DNA of 64,000 nucleotides from Sulfuriroseicoccus oceanibius (GCF_010681825.2 NZ_CP066776.1:496001-560000); one strand, 5' to 3'. Positions 17,482 through 27,415 are shown, counted from the first letter of the stretch. The notes: generated by a model not told the origin, from the letters alone. A program made the numbers and translations.

Positions 17482-18818
17482 GGCGCGTGGTTGCAAGCAA
17501 CCGGCGCGCGCCAGGTCCCCGCGGTGGGGTGGTGCTTGGGAACTTGAAGGAATTCATCGCCGATCCATTGGGGCTGCTGGAGCGGGCGGTTCGCGAGTAT
17601 GGTGATGTCGTGCGGTTCCGGCTGGGACCGATGGTCGAGCATTTGGTCAACCACCCGGACCACGTGGCGCACGTGCTGCAATCCCATCAGGCGAACTACG
17701 ACAAGGATACACGCAGTAGCAGTCACCTGCGCCGCATCTGTGGTGACAGTTTGCTCACGACCAACGGCGCAGAATGGAGACGGCGGCGTGATCTGATCCG
17801 CCCCGCATTTCGCAAGGGATGTGTGCAGGAGTTCACTACGCTCATGGTGGATTCGTGCGGAACGTTGCTAGACGGCTGGGAGCGTGAGGCGGAGCGGCAA
17901 CGGGATGCTGCATCGGAGATGACTCGTTTGACCTACACGATCGTGGCGCGGGCGTTGTTCTCTACCGACGTGAGAGTCGGCGCGTCGGAGATGGAGCCGG
18001 TTATGCGTTCGTTGATGGACATTAGCTTTGAGCGCCTGCGCCGTGTGGTGAACCTGCCATCATGGGTGCCTACTGCGGAGAACCGTCGCTTCCGCACGGC
18101 GCTCGCTGAGATGGACCGGATGGTCTATGAGCTGATCGATTCGCACCGTCAGAGTGATCGGTACGATGATTTGCTATCGATGCTGTTGCGCGTGGCGGAC
18201 GACGCCAGCGGTCAACGCATGACGCTGCGTGATGTGCGCAATGAAACGATTACTTTGCTGATCGCGGGGCATGAAACCACGGCCAACGCGTTGAGCTGGA
18301 CGCTGCATTTGCTAGCGACTCATCCGGAGATTCAGGAGGATGTGCGCGATGAAGTAGCGAGTGTGTTAGGTGGGCGCCCGCCGGTGGTCGATGACCTGGC
18401 GCGGCTTGAGTTGCTGACGCGCGTAGTGCACGAATCGATGAGGCTTTTCCCTCCGATTTGGATCATCGAGCGGCGGGCGATTGCAGACGATGAGATTGCT
18501 GGGTTTCACATTCCGCGGGGCTCCGGAGTGGTGGTGAGTCCGTGGACGATGCACGGTCATCCGGGATTCTGGGAGCAACCGGACGTGTTTGATCCGTCGA
18601 GGTTTGAGAGCGGGCACAACCCGGCGTTCATGCCCTTTGGCGGTGGTCAGCGGTTCTGCGTGGGCAATGAGTTTGCGATGATCGAGGCGAAGGTGATTTT
18701 GGCGATGGTGCTCCAGCGCTTCCGGGTGCGGCCTGTCGACGGCGCGGTGATCCGTCCGTTTGCCGGCATCACACTTCCGCCCGCGCACGGGATGCCGTTG
18801 AGGTTTGATCCGTTGTGA
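17478..18818 (+). CDS. Cytochrome P450
   Basis: 446 aa from the ATG at 17478, which overlaps the sulfotransferase stop as ATGA. Key motifs: I-helix oxygen-binding AGHETTANALSW (about 265-276), ExxR in ESMRLFPPIW, PERF-like DPSRFESG, and the haem-binding loop FGGGQRFCVGNEFAMIEAK with the axial Cys. No membrane anchor, so a soluble bacterial class needing ferredoxin and ferredoxin reductase encoded elsewhere. The closest general type by motif is the fatty-acid/sterol-like CYP group, but the substrate cannot be assigned. Translational coupling with the sulfotransferase suggests hydroxylation followed by sulfation of the same compound. Confidence 0.92.
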   Translation: MRRVVASNRRAPGPRGGVVLGNLKEFIADPLGLLERAVREYGDVVRFRLGPMVEHLVNHPDHVAHVLQSHQANYDKDTRSSSHLRRICGDSLLTTNGAEWRRRRDLIRPAFRKGCVQEFTTLMVDSCGTLLDGWEREAERQRDAASEMTRLTYTIVARALFSTDVRVGASEMEPVMRSLMDISFERLRRVVNLPSWVPTAENRRFRTALAEMDRMVYELIDSHRQSDRYDDLLSMLLRVADDASGQRMTLRDVRNETITLLIAGHETTANALSWTLHLLATHPEIQEDVRDEVASVLGGRPPVVDDLARLELLTRVVHESMRLFPPIWIIERRAIADDEIAGFHIPRGSGVVVSPWTMHGHPGFWEQPDVFDPSRFESGHNPAFMPFGGGQRFCVGNEFAMIEAKVILAMVLQRFRVRPVDGAVIRPFAGITLPPAHGMPLRFDPL

Positions 18819-18900
18819 GCGGCTGGTGTTTGGATGCGGTGTTAGTTCGCGTTCTCTGGGGTCTTGCGTTGCACTGCGTATTCACGGCATGCTGTGGCCC

Positions 18901-19473
18901 ATGAATAAGTTTTTGCCTCTCATTTGCTTTGTTTGCTGTGTTTCGATCTCGTTGGCCGACCAGGGAGCGAAGGTGGTGGAGGCCGCGCGGGCGCAGGTGG
19001 GCAAGACGCTGAGCTATGACCCCGCTTATCGTATGCTGGATTACCCGAATGGTGACGTGCCGATGGAGACTGGGGTTTGCACGGATGTGGTGATCCGCGC
19101 ACTGCGTGCCGGTTTGGAGAGAGACCTGCAAAAGCGCGTCCACGAGGACATGAAGAAGAATTTTTCGAGCTACCCGAAAATCTGGGGGCTCAAGCGGCCG
19201 GATAAGAATATCGACCATCGGCGCGTGCCGAATTTGATGACCTACTTCAAACGGATGGGCTATGCGCTGCCGGTGACCAAGAATGCGGCAGACTACCTGC
19301 CGGGGGATCTGGTGACGTGCACCGTGCCGCCGCATCTTCCTCACATCATGATTGTTAGTAATCGGAAGAACTCCGAGGGTGTGCCGCTGATTATTCATAA
19401 TATCGGAGGCGGCGCGCGGGAGGAGGACCGGTTGTTTGAGTTTCCGCTTACGGGGCATTACCGGCTGAAGTGA
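18901..19473 (+). CDS. DUF1287 domain protein, secreted
   Basis: 190 aa from the ATG at 18901, with a signal peptide (MNKFLPLICFVCCVSISLA). The DUF1287 pattern is visible: AARAQVGKTLSYDPAYRMLDYP, GVCTDVVIRALRAG, KRPDKNIDHRRVPNLMTYF, YLPGDLVTCTVPP and HIMIVSNRKN. The Cys (GVCTDV) and His (LPHIMIVS) are placed as in NlpC/P60-like cysteine peptidases and amidases, so a cell-wall hydrolase fold is likely, but its activity is not established. It lies 82 bp after the P450 gene on the same strand; a functional link is not evident. Confidence 0.8.
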   Translation: MNKFLPLICFVCCVSISLADQGAKVVEAARAQVGKTLSYDPAYRMLDYPNGDVPMETGVCTDVVIRALRAGLERDLQKRVHEDMKKNFSSYPKIWGLKRPDKNIDHRRVPNLMTYFKRMGYALPVTKNAADYLPGDLVTCTVPPHLPHIMIVSNRKNSEGVPLIIHNIGGGAREEDRLFEFPLTGHYRLK

Positions 19474-19878
19474 GCCACAGATGGGCGCGGATGGTCACAG
19501 ATGGGGGCTGGGATCCTCAGAGCAATCGATGGTGATGACGGGAAGTTCACCTTAGGACTTGGTGGTTTGAAACCACGAAGGACGCGAAGAGCACGAAGGT
19601 GTGGGAGTGCGGCGAGAATCGCTGCTTTCGATTGGAGGCGGAGCCGGGTGTGGGGCGACGAAGATCCGTGAGATACCAGAATATCTGGGGCGGCTGTCTT
19701 TGCCGGAGTTCATTTGCTGTTTGAGTGGGTGTTCGCGACCGTGGGCACTCTCGGCGCAGCCGAATATCTTCGCCATCCTGCCAATCTGTGGACAGACCAT
19801 CCATGATTATCCCGCGACATCCTCATCATCTGCGGACGGATCTTGCTACCGGGCTCGGTTGGGCGCATTGATAGACGC
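19474..19878. repeat. Intergenic with remnants of two repeat families
   Basis: Contains CCACAGATGGGCGCGGAT at 19475, a block at 19570-19660 (CCACGAAGGACGCGAAG; GGGAGTGCGGCGAGAATCGC; TTGGAGGCGGAGCC) shared with the repeats at 21270 and 21666, and CATCCTGCCAATCTGTGG near 19778, also found at 8136 and, with an insertion, before rsuA. No gene seen. Confidence 0.6.
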
Positions 19879-20250
19879 ATGAACGCCTGGCTACAGCTCT
19901 CTGACCATTCGAAGACGGAAATGGATCTTCCCGATGCGAATGCATTTCTTCGATTTTTGGATGATCTCGACCTTGAGGAGCTGGATGAGGCGGGGCGCGA
20001 GGCTTGGAAGGATCGCCAGACCTTTTGCCCATGGGGCATTGGAGTGAACATGGGGACCAGCAATGGCATTCATGTTTACCGGGCGGACCCGCATAGCGAT
20101 TGCTTTGATGTGCTGCATGCGAAGTCGAAGTCGAAGAAGTTTCTCGGGGCGATTCCGACTGAGGTGGAAGATTCGGACTTCTACGAACACGTCACCCGTG
20201 ACCGGGTAGCGGAGTTGGTGCGGATGTATTACGCGTCACTTGAGAATTAA
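19879..20250 (+). CDS. Small acidic protein of unknown function
   Basis: 123 aa from the ATG at 19879 (an upstream TTG at 19843 is less likely). Acidic N-terminal half (LRFLDDLDLEELDEAGREAW), no signal peptide or membrane segment, and no domain I recognise. It is probably real because it ends two bases before the tilS start and keeps an open frame with ordinary amino-acid composition. It could be an immunity- or SMI1-like small protein, but nothing in the sequence proves this. Confidence 0.6.
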   Translation: MNAWLQLSDHSKTEMDLPDANAFLRFLDDLDLEELDEAGREAWKDRQTFCPWGIGVNMGTSNGIHVYRADPHSDCFDVLHAKSKSKKFLGAIPTEVEDSDFYEHVTRDRVAELVRMYYASLEN

Positions 20251-20252
20251 GC

Positions 20253-21281
20253 ATGACGGTGGTGGAGTCAGCGCGCGCCGCATTTGAGCGGTGCGGGATT
20301 TTCCAGTCGTCGCCGGGGCCGCTGGTGGTTGCCGTCTCTGGAGGTGTGGATTCGATGGTTTTGCTGTCGGTGGCGGTGGACCTGCTGGGCTCCGAGCTCG
20401 TGGTGGCGGCAAGTTTTGACCATCAGTTGCGAGCCGAGAGTGCCGGCGATTTGGCGATGGTCGGGGTGTATGCGGCGAAACTGGGGTGTCGTTTTGAATC
20501 GGGGCGTGGCGATGTGGCTGCGGCGGTAGCGGCGGGAGGCGGATCGGTCGAGCAAGTGGCGCGGCGGATGCGCTATGAGTGGCTGGCCGATGTGGCGCGT
20601 GCTCGTGGGGCTGCGGTGGTCGTGGTCGGTCATCATGCCGACGACCAGGCGGAGACGGTGCTCTTTAATTTGTTGCGGGGTGGGGGGCTGGCGGCTGCCG
20701 GCGGGATGGCGGAAACCAGCACCGTACCGGGGGCGGAGGACGTGAGTTTATTGCGGCCGTTGTTGTCGGTGCGCCGTGACGATTTGGTGGCATTCGCTGC
20801 TGTGCATGGCGTGCCGTTTTGTGACGACGCATCGAACCAATCGCTGGATTTCACGCGCAACCGGATCCGGCATGAGGCTCTGCCTCTGTTGTCGGAATTG
20901 ATGGAGCGAGACGTGGTGCCGGCGCTGATACGGCATGCGGAGATTGCCCGTGCCGACGAGGCGTTTTTGGAATCGTTGGCTGAGCGTGAGCTGGAACGTT
21001 TACGGCGTGACGCTCCGGAGGATGCTGTGGAGGGATCGCTGGCACTGATGGTGGTTGGGCTGCGGGAGTTGGACCTGGCGTTGCGGGCGCGTGTGGCGTT
21101 GCGGTGGCTGGCTGCATGCGGGGTGCCGGATGTATCGCGTCGCGACGTGTTGGCTGTGGATGAGGTGGCAATGGCCACGGACCGTCCGGCCAAGGTGAAT
21201 GTGAAGGCGGGGCTGTGCGTGCGTCGGCGGGCGGGGATGTTGTTCATCGCGCCCCAGAAGAGCGGTGATCGGAGTTGCTGA
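20253..21281 (+). CDS. tilS: tRNA(Ile)-lysidine synthetase
   Basis: 342 aa. The N-type ATP pyrophosphatase PP-loop is at LVVAVSGGVDSMVLLSVA (residues 25-42); ARGAAVVVVGHHADDQAETV and LFNLLRGGGLAAAGGM are the other TilS motifs, followed by RPLLSVRRDDLVAF and the domain with NRIRHEALPLL. TilS converts C34 of tRNA-Ile(CAU) to lysidine, so that it reads AUA. It is shorter than the 430-aa E. coli enzyme, and the C-terminal substrate domain is reduced or missing. The final codons (Arg-Ser-Cys-stop) lie inside a dispersed repeat that begins at 21270. Confidence 0.92.
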   Translation: MTVVESARAAFERCGIFQSSPGPLVVAVSGGVDSMVLLSVAVDLLGSELVVAASFDHQLRAESAGDLAMVGVYAAKLGCRFESGRGDVAAAVAAGGGSVEQVARRMRYEWLADVARARGAAVVVVGHHADDQAETVLFNLLRGGGLAAAGGMAETSTVPGAEDVSLLRPLLSVRRDDLVAFAAVHGVPFCDDASNQSLDFTRNRIRHEALPLLSELMERDVVPALIRHAEIARADEAFLESLAERELERLRRDAPEDAVEGSLALMVVGLRELDLALRARVALRWLAACGVPDVSRRDVLAVDEVAMATDRPAKVNVKAGLCVRRRAGMLFIAPQKSGDRSC

Positions 21282-21440
21282 TAGGACAGGCTCACGCAAA
21301 GACCCGAAGACCCAAAGCGAAGATGTGGTGGTATGGGAGTGCGGCGAGGATCGCTGCTTTTGATTGGAGGCGGAGCCGGTTGGGATGGCCACGAAAATGC
21401 ACAAAAGCCACGAAAAGAGGATGGGGGATTGGTCGGAGGT
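21270..21440. repeat. Dispersed repeat family 2, copy 1
   Basis: Starts TCGGAGTTGC within the tilS 3' end, then GATAGGACAGGCTCACGCAA, AGACCCGAAGACCCAAAG, GGAGTGCGGCGAGGATCGC, TTGGAGGCGG and CACGAAAAGAGGATGGGGGA. Repeated at 21666-21840; remnants at 19570. Confidence 0.8.
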
Positions 21441-21516
21441 TAAGCCTGGCCTGCGGGTGGCTGTGATTGGTGGATTTGCGCCGCACGCTTGGCCAGATCT
21501 GTGGTGTGGCGGGTTC

Positions 21517-21554
21517 CCCAGAGTGTGGTCGCCTGAAGCTCCTGTCACACTGGG
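21517..21554. repeat. CCCAG-type inverted repeat, copy 1
   Basis: CCCAGAGTG (21517-21525) pairs with CACACTGGG (21546-21554) with one mismatch; the interior (TGGTCGCCTGA(A/G)GCTCC) and the flank GCTGGTTTGCG are shared with 62871-62908. Confidence 0.7.
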
Positions 21555-21665
21555 CTGGTTTGCGATCTCCTGTCACGAGATGGAGCTAGTGGTTTGCGCC
21601 CCTTGCGGATGCCGTGGTCGCGGGACAGCGCGCTGCTGGAATCCTCATCGATATCGATATCCAAA

Positions 21666-21840
21666 TCGGAGTTGCAGATAGGACAGGCTCACGCAAAGAC
21701 CCGAAGACCCAAAGAGGGGATGCGGTGGTGTGGGAGTGCGCCGAGGATCGCGGCTTTTGATTAGAGGCGGAGGCGGTTGGGATAGCAACGAAGAGGCATA
21801 AAAGCCACGAAGAGAGGATGGGGGATTGGGCGGAGATCGG
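21666..21840. repeat. Dispersed repeat family 2, copy 2
   Basis: Second copy of the 21270 block in the same direction (TCGGAGTTGCAGATAGGACA to GATGGGGGATTGGGCGGAG), about 396 bp downstream. Confidence 0.8.
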
Positions 21841-22044
21841 GTGCGGCTTGATGTGGGCGGAGAAGGTGCGGTGTGATTGCGTGGTTTTGGCGGAAATTCC
21901 CCATTGTGGAGCCGTCGTTTCATTCTCACCATCTGCGGTTGCGCGGGCGGGATTTCTCTTCTAGGTTCACGTCCCTCTGCCACAACGTGTGGCTGAGATA
22001 TAACTCTCTCACGGCGTGAAATTTGCGCCAGGACATGATTTCCC
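21841..22044 (+). promoter_or_regulatory. Leader region of tig
   Basis: A small hairpin CCACA-ACG-TGTGG (21980-21992) precedes TATAAC at 21999-22004, a plausible -10, with no clear -35. AGGA near 22031 is 10-14 bases from the ATG. Confidence 0.3.
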
Positions 22045-23373
22045 ATGAACATCCAGGTAGATAAAAAACCAAATTGTGAGGCGGAAGTGCGCGTAGAAGT
22101 GACCGCCGAAGAAGTGAAGAACAAGCGTTCGACCATCACTGCCGGTTACAAGCAGCACGCCAAGATCCCAGGCTTCCGTCCTGGCAAGGCTCCTGATGCC
22201 GTGGTTGCCAAGCGGTTCAAGGGCGAGATCGAAGGTCAGCTCCGCGACGACCTTCTCCGTGGTGGTCTCGACGAGGCAGTGAGCGAGAACAAGCTCAACG
22301 TGCTCAACGTGACCCAGATCAACGACGACCAGTTCAACGAAGACGGATCCTTCAGCTATGTGGCTACCGTGACCCTCGAGCCTGAGTTCGAGCTTCCTGA
22401 CTACAAGAACATCACTGTTGAAGTCGCCAAGGAAGAGATCACCGACGAGCGCATCGCCGAGGAACTCGACAACCTGGCCGAGCGTTTCGCTGAGTACGCT
22501 GACGTGGAAGACCGTGCGGTTGCCATGGGCGACATCGCGATCATCAACTACACCGCGACTCTCGACGGCAAGCCACTCAAGGAAGCCGAGCCAAAGGTGA
22601 CCGATTTCATTGCAGGTCGCGAAGACCACTGGATCAAGATGGACGAAGAGTCGTTCATGCCAGGTTTCTGCGGTCAGCTCATCGACCTGGAAAAGGGCGG
22701 CAAGAACGAGAAGGTGGAAATCACCGTTGCCGACGACTTCCCACTTGAGAGCCTCCGCGGCAAGGAAGTGATCTACAGCGTGGAAATCACCGGCATCAAG
22801 GAGCAGAAGCTTCCTGAGATCAACGACGAGTTCGCAGCCAAGCTGATGCCTGAGAAGACCCTCGAGGACATCAAGGCACTGATCCGCGAAAACTTGGAAG
22901 ACCAGGCCGAGCAGGCACGCAACAGCGCGATCGTCGACCAGGTGGTTGCCAAGCTCGACGAAGCCGTTGAGACCGAGCTTCCAGAAGACGTCGTGGCACG
23001 TGAGACCCAGCGTCGTGTGGACGAAATGGTTCGCCGCGGCCAGACCCAGGGAATGGACGCCGACGCGATTGCCGCTCAGCAGGAAGAGATTCTTGAGGCA
23101 GCAACCACACAGGCGAAGGTCGGCGTGAAGTCGTCGTTCATCCTCGAGAAGATCGCTGAAGCTGAGAAGATCGAAGTCAGCGACAACGACCTGATGCAGG
23201 CAGTGGCTGCTGAAGCCCAGCGTTCCGGCAAGCAGGTCAAGAAGCTGGTCAAAGAGATCCAGAAGAACAACCAGGTGGGCACCATTCGCCACCAGATTCT
23301 CATCGGCAAGGTGATCGACTTCCTCAAGAAGAACGTCACCGTGAACGATGCGCCAGCAGACGCTGACGCCTAA
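22045..23373 (+). CDS. tig: Trigger factor
   Basis: 442 aa, near the usual length (432 in E. coli). The N-terminal ribosome-binding domain has the signature GFRPGKAPDAVV (about residues 40-51), which docks at the peptide exit tunnel. The PPIase FKBP-like domain is at about 160-245 (GDIAIINYTATLDGKPLKEA), and the long helical C-terminal chaperone domain ends in an acidic tail. It folds nascent chains. It is followed by clpP and clpX in the order found in many bacteria. Codon use is strongly biased (CCA for Pro, CTC for Leu), like the other chaperone genes here, which suggests high expression. Confidence 0.97.
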   Translation: MNIQVDKKPNCEAEVRVEVTAEEVKNKRSTITAGYKQHAKIPGFRPGKAPDAVVAKRFKGEIEGQLRDDLLRGGLDEAVSENKLNVLNVTQINDDQFNEDGSFSYVATVTLEPEFELPDYKNITVEVAKEEITDERIAEELDNLAERFAEYADVEDRAVAMGDIAIINYTATLDGKPLKEAEPKVTDFIAGREDHWIKMDEESFMPGFCGQLIDLEKGGKNEKVEITVADDFPLESLRGKEVIYSVEITGIKEQKLPEINDEFAAKLMPEKTLEDIKALIRENLEDQAEQARNSAIVDQVVAKLDEAVETELPEDVVARETQRRVDEMVRRGQTQGMDADAIAAQQEEILEAATTQAKVGVKSSFILEKIAEAEKIEVSDNDLMQAVAAEAQRSGKQVKKLVKEIQKNNQVGTIRHQILIGKVIDFLKKNVTVNDAPADADA

Positions 23374-23418
23374 GTTTGAATCAATTTGGCGCGCGGCCTG
23401 AATCCGCGCGGCCTATGG

Positions 23419-23448
23419 TCACCGGTTGTCCTTTCGGGCAACCGGTGA
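23419..23448 (+). other. 10-bp perfect hairpin between tig and clpP
   Basis: TCACCGGTTG (23419-23428) pairs exactly with CAACCGGTGA (23439-23448), preceded by CGCGCGG/CCGCGCG (about 23390-23410). No T-run follows, so it may be an attenuator, an mRNA-processing site or a Rho-assisted end rather than an intrinsic terminator. Confidence 0.6.
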
Positions 23449-23663
23449 TTGCGTATTGTGGCGGCACGATCGGAGACTCTGCCGGGCAGGCGGGCCACCG
23501 ATGACTCGAAGTTGGCAAAAAACCTCAACGAATCCTCGCTTGGTAAACGCCCCATCTCGTGCGCAGGATGGGATCCCGGTTTTCAGAGCCAATCCGCCGC
23601 GGATGGCGTATCAGAAAGAATCCATCCTTTACACCAGCGAAGAACTCACCCATTTAATCCACC

Positions 23664-24362
23664 ATGTCAGAAATCATCAATTCTCCGTCGTCCGGCGCGG
23701 CTCCTGCCGGATCCCTCCTCCTCCCGCCGCACATGCGCGAGATCGGCAGCCGTGCCGCCCAGGTGCAGGGTGTCAGCGTGATTGAGAAGGAAGGTGGCAG
23801 CTTGATCCAGTTCGACTTGTTGTCGCGCTTGCTCAAGGACCGCATCATTTTCATCGGCGAGCAGATCTCCGATCCTCTTGCCAACTATGTCATCGCTCAG
23901 ATGCTTTATTTGCAGATGCAGGATCCGTCGAAGGACATCAGCATCTACATCAACTCGCCGGGTGGATCGGTGACCGCAGGTCTCGCGATCTACGACACGA
24001 TGCAGTTCATCTCGTGTGATGTGAACACGTACTGCATGGGCATGGCGGCGAGCATGGGCTCGGTGTTGCTTACCGCTGGTACCAAGGGCAAGCGCTTCGC
24101 ATTGCCGAACTCGCATATCATGATCCACCAGGTTTCCGGTGGTGCCCAGGGTACCGCCAGCGACGTCGAGCGGACCGTTGAGTTCATGTACTCGCTCAAG
24201 AAGCGTCTCAACGCGATCCTTGCCAAGCACACAGGCAAGACCATCGAAGAAATCGAGCGCGACTCCGATCGTGACAACTACATGACCGCCGAGGAAGGCG
24301 CGGCCTACGGGCTCGTCGACCAGGTGTTGGTCAACAAAGAAGACGCTGACGAGAAGAAGTAA
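23664..24362 (+). CDS. clpP: ATP-dependent Clp protease proteolytic subunit
   Basis: 232 aa, somewhat longer than the 207-aa E. coli protein because of an N-terminal extension (ending [13 protein letters not shown]) that may be processed. Catalytic Ser is in [12 protein letters not shown], His in [14 protein letters not shown], and Asp in [14 protein letters not shown]-like [10 protein letters not shown]. Also seen: [18 protein letters not shown]. It forms the double-heptamer peptidase that pairs with ClpX, encoded 129 bp downstream. The mRNA leader contains ATCAGAAAGAAT, also present just before clpX. Confidence 0.97.
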   Translation: MSEIINSPSSGAAPAGSLLLPPHMREIGSRAAQVQGVSVIEKEGGSLIQFDLLSRLLKDRIIFIGEQISDPLANYVIAQMLYLQMQDPSKDISIYINSPGGSVTAGLAIYDTMQFISCDVNTYCMGMAASMGSVLLTAGTKGKRFALPNSHIMIHQVSGGAQGTASDVERTVEFMYSLKKRLNAILAKHTGKTIEEIERDSDRDNYMTAEEGAAYGLVDQVLVNKEDADEKK

Positions 24363-24391
24363 GCGTTCTCAAGACTCAAACCAATTGGGAC

Positions 24392-24417
24392 GCCACGCCT
24401 GCGGGAGGGCGTGGCGA
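24392..24417 (+). other. 9-bp hairpin between clpP and clpX
   Basis: CGCCACGCC (24392-24400) pairs with GGCGTGGCG (24409-24417). No T-run. It probably tunes the relative amounts of clpP and clpX mRNA; this is inference. Confidence 0.5.
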
Positions 24418-24491
24418 TCCCCGGAGCCACTGGCACTGATGCCGCGGCTTCACAGCCCCAACCCCATCCCGACGATTGATCAGAAAGAATT

Positions 24492-25844
24492 ATGGCGCGT
24501 CCATCCAATCTCACCATGTGCAGCTTCTGTGGCAAGAGCCAGTCGGAAGTCCGCAAGCTCATTGCTGGTCCAGGTGTTTACATCTGCGACGAGTGCATTG
24601 ACGTTTGCGGTTCCATTCTGGAGAAGGAGCTGAAGGAAGCAGGCCAGGAGTTTGAAGATCCAGGCTTTGAATTGCCGGCACCAGCGGCGATCAAGGCGGA
24701 GCTCGACAAGCACGTGATCGGTCAGGACGCACCGAAGCGTGTGCTTTCGGTGGCGGTACACAACCATTACAAGCGTATCTTCGGCCGCAAGGACTCGTTG
24801 ATCGACGAAGTGGAAGGATCCGCTGAGTTCTCGGATGTTGAGTTAGAGAAGAGCAACGTGATGCTGCTCGGCTCGACTGGCTCGGGTAAGACCTTGCTCG
24901 CCCGCACTCTGGCGCGCACGCTCGACGTGCCATTCTGCATTGTCGACGCCACCACTCTGACCGAAGCCGGTTACGTGGGCGAAGACGTGGAGAACATCAT
25001 CCTGCGCTTGCTCCAGGCCGCCGATTACGACGTGGCCAAGGCCGAGCGCGGCATCATCTACGTCGACGAGATCGACAAGATCGGCCGCAAGACCCAGAAC
25101 GTTTCGATCACCCGTGACGTGTCCGGCGAAGGCGTGCAGCAGGCATTGCTCAAGATCCTCGAGGGAACCGTGTGCAACGTGCCACCACAAGGCGGCCGCA
25201 AGCACCCACAGCAGGAGTACATCCAGGTGAACACAGAGAACATTCTCTTCATCTGCGGTGGTGCCTTCGTTGGTCTCGAAGAAATCATCCAGAGCCGACT
25301 CGGCCACAATGTGCTCGGCTTCGGAGCGGAGAAGAGCAAGCGAGCCCAGGAACTGACTCCGGCTGAGTTGCTCAGCAAAGTACAGCCTGAGGACATGCTG
25401 CAGTTCGGCCTGATCCCTGAATTCATCGGTCGTATCCCGGTTACCACCACCTTGCACCCGCTCAGCAGCGAGGACTTGGTCCGCATTCTCACCGAGCCGA
25501 AAAATGCGATGGTGAAGCAGTACCGCAAGTTGTTGGCGATGGAGGGTGTCGACCTCAAGATCACCGAGAGCGGACTCAAGGCCTTGGCTGAAGAAGCCAT
25601 CAAGCGCGGCACCGGTGCCCGTGCGCTCCGTTCCATCCTTGAGACCCTGATGCTCGACGTCATGTACGACGTGCCTGGCCACGACGAGATGGGCACCATC
25701 ATCATCGATGAAGATGTGGTGGAAGGAAAAGCCGAGCCGGTTTTCGAGAAGTCCGCCAAGAAGTCGTCGGTAAAGCCGAAGGCGAAACAGGAGGACGAGG
25801 CATCGGAAGGCGATGCGGGCGAGGATGACGGTGAAGCCGCGTAG
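24492..25844 (+). CDS. clpX: Clp protease ATP-binding subunit ClpX
   Basis: 450 aa. The N-terminal C4 zinc-binding domain is [14 protein letters not shown] with CDECIDVC. The AAA+ module has Walker [15 protein letters not shown] and Walker [14 protein letters not shown], and [15 protein letters not shown]. The tail is acidic and Lys-rich (about 415-450), longer than in E. coli. ClpX unfolds tagged substrates into ClpP. It ends the tig-clpP-clpX cluster, with an intrinsic terminator at 25866-25904. Confidence 0.97.
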   Translation: MARPSNLTMCSFCGKSQSEVRKLIAGPGVYICDECIDVCGSILEKELKEAGQEFEDPGFELPAPAAIKAELDKHVIGQDAPKRVLSVAVHNHYKRIFGRKDSLIDEVEGSAEFSDVELEKSNVMLLGSTGSGKTLLARTLARTLDVPFCIVDATTLTEAGYVGEDVENIILRLLQAADYDVAKAERGIIYVDEIDKIGRKTQNVSITRDVSGEGVQQALLKILEGTVCNVPPQGGRKHPQQEYIQVNTENILFICGGAFVGLEEIIQSRLGHNVLGFGAEKSKRAQELTPAELLSKVQPEDMLQFGLIPEFIGRIPVTTTLHPLSSEDLVRILTEPKNAMVKQYRKLLAMEGVDLKITESGLKALAEEAIKRGTGARALRSILETLMLDVMYDVPGHDEMGTIIIDEDVVEGKAEPVFEKSAKKSSVKPKAKQEDEASEGDAGEDDGEAA

Positions 25845-25865
25845 TCCCTTAGTTAGTTGTTAAAG

Positions 25866-25904
25866 AAGCGCCCTGGGGTCGAGTGACCGCAGGGCGCTTT
25901 TTTT
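25866..25904 (+). terminator. Rho-independent terminator after clpX
   Basis: AGCGCCCTG (25867-25875) pairs with CAGGGCGCT (25890-25898), extended by an inner GGTC/GACC, followed by seven T. Confidence 0.92.
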
Positions 25905-25918
25905 ATAGAGCTATCAAA

Positions 25919-25945
25919 TAGGTCCTATAAGTCCTATGGGACCTA
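25919..25945. repeat. 27-bp palindromic repeat, copy 1
   Basis: TAGGTCC (25919-25925) pairs with GGACCTA (25939-25945), with TATAAGTC in the interior. A near copy of the same size is at 27449-27475; the two bracket the SDR gene. Confidence 0.75.
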
Positions 25946-25951
25946 TGGTGG

Positions 25952-27415
25952 TTACACCTCTCTCCCCGGCCAGCCTGCTGCCAAGCGCTTCAGCATCTGG
26001 GGAAACAGGATGACGTGGAATGGATACGAGCCTGCCCAGTAGAGGCGGCCGAAGAGACCACGCGGGCGGAAGGTGGCGCGTTGGTGGAGGGTGTCGTCGA
26101 CAAGTTCGAACTCAAGCCACGCTTCGCCGGGGAGCTTCATTTCGGCGAACAAAATGAGACGGCCGTTGGGGCGGTCGCTGACGATGACGCGCCAGAAGTC
26201 GAGGGCGTCTCCGGTGCGTAGTTCTGTGGGGTGGCGTCTGCCGCGGCGCACGCCGATGCCGCCGACGAGAAGGTCGAGGAACCCGCGCAGCCTCCACGCC
26301 CAGTCCAGGCTGGGCCAGCCGTGGCGTCCGCCGAGCGACCAGATGGCGTTGATCACATGTTCGCGCGGGGCGGTGATGGGAACGGATCGTCGATCGTGGA
26401 ACACACCGTGCTGCGGGACGTTGATGTTGCGGATGTGGCGGGTGTCGATCTGACCGGATGCCAGTGAGCTATACCAGGCGGATGGCACGCGGTCCTGGGC
26501 GATGCGCGAGAGGGCGGCCTCAATGGCCTCGTGGTAGGTGAGCAGGGGTTGAGGAATCAGTTCGGTAATGCGCTTTTCGCTGCAGGTGGTTTCCAGATGG
26601 AGTGAATCCACCAGTGCGCTGGCCAAGGCGAAGTTGGTGGCCGTGATGAAGTAGAGCCAGTACGACGAGAGCTTCGGGTTGAAGAAGGGAACGGGCACGA
26701 TCCAGCGGTGGAGCCCACGGACATCGGCGTAGCCTTCGAGCATGGACTGATAGGTCATCACTTCCGGGCCGCCGATATCGAACCGCTCACCGAGCGTGTG
26801 CTCGTGGAGCTTCGGGTCGATCACATTGAGCAGGTAATGGATCACATTGCGGATGGCGATGGGCTGGCAGTTGGTACGCGCCCACTTTGGCGTGATCATG
26901 AACGGCAGCTTTTCCACCAGGTCTCGGATGATCTCGAACGATGCGCTGCCCGAGCCGACGATGATCGACGCCTGAAGAGTCGTGAGCGGGACGCGGCCAT
27001 TTGCGAGGATCTCGAGCACATTCGATCGCGATGACAGATGCTGTGAGAGTTTGGTCCCTTGCGGGATGATGCCGCTGAGGTAAACGATTTGTTGGCACGG
27101 CGTCTGGCCGATCCAGTCGGCGAACGCAGTGGCGCATTGCGCCTCCTTTTCCGAGAATCCTTTGCCGGTTCCCATCGAGTGGAGCAGGTAGTAGGCGGCG
27201 TCGATGGAGCCAACCGATTCCGGAGCGGGGATTGTGTCGGGCACGAGGAAGTCGGCTTCGATAATTTCCAGCTGATCGCCCCAGCCGATGAACTGATCGC
27301 TGGGAAAGCGCTGCGGATTCCTCACCTGGGCAACCACGTGGTGACCGGCTTCGAGCAGTGTGGGGATGAGCCGGAGACCGATGTAGCCGTTAGCGCCTGT
27401 GACGAGAACTTTCAT
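25952..27415 (-). CDS. SDR-family epimerase/dehydratase-like protein with DUF2867 domain
   Basis: 487 aa. An atypical short-chain dehydrogenase domain at residues 1-300 starts with the NAD(P)-binding motif [20 protein letters not shown] and [29 protein letters not shown] is the first beta-alpha turn. Residues 330-487 are the DUF2867 domain ([29 protein letters not shown], and [16 protein letters not shown]). Such fusions are common but their substrate is not known. No signal peptide. The gene is isolated on the minus strand between clpX and dnaK and bracketed by two 27-bp palindromes, which may be processing or termination signals. Confidence 0.82.
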   Translation of the reverse strand: MKVLVTGANGYIGLRLIPTLLEAGHHVVAQVRNPQRFPSDQFIGWGDQLEIIEADFLVPDTIPAPESVGSIDAAYYLLHSMGTGKGFSEKEAQCATAFADWIGQTPCQQIVYLSGIIPQGTKLSQHLSSRSNVLEILANGRVPLTTLQASIIVGSGSASFEIIRDLVEKLPFMITPKWARTNCQPIAIRNVIHYLLNVIDPKLHEHTLGERFDIGGPEVMTYQSMLEGYADVRGLHRWIVPVPFFNPKLSSYWLYFITATNFALASALVDSLHLETTCSEKRITELIPQPLLTYHEAIEAALSRIAQDRVPSAWYSSLASGQIDTRHIRNINVPQHGVFHDRRSVPITAPREHVINAIWSLGGRHGWPSLDWAWRLRGFLDLLVGGIGVRRGRRHPTELRTGDALDFWRVIVSDRPNGRLILFAEMKLPGEAWLEFELVDDTLHQRATFRPRGLFGRLYWAGSYPFHVILFPQMLKRLAAGWPGREV

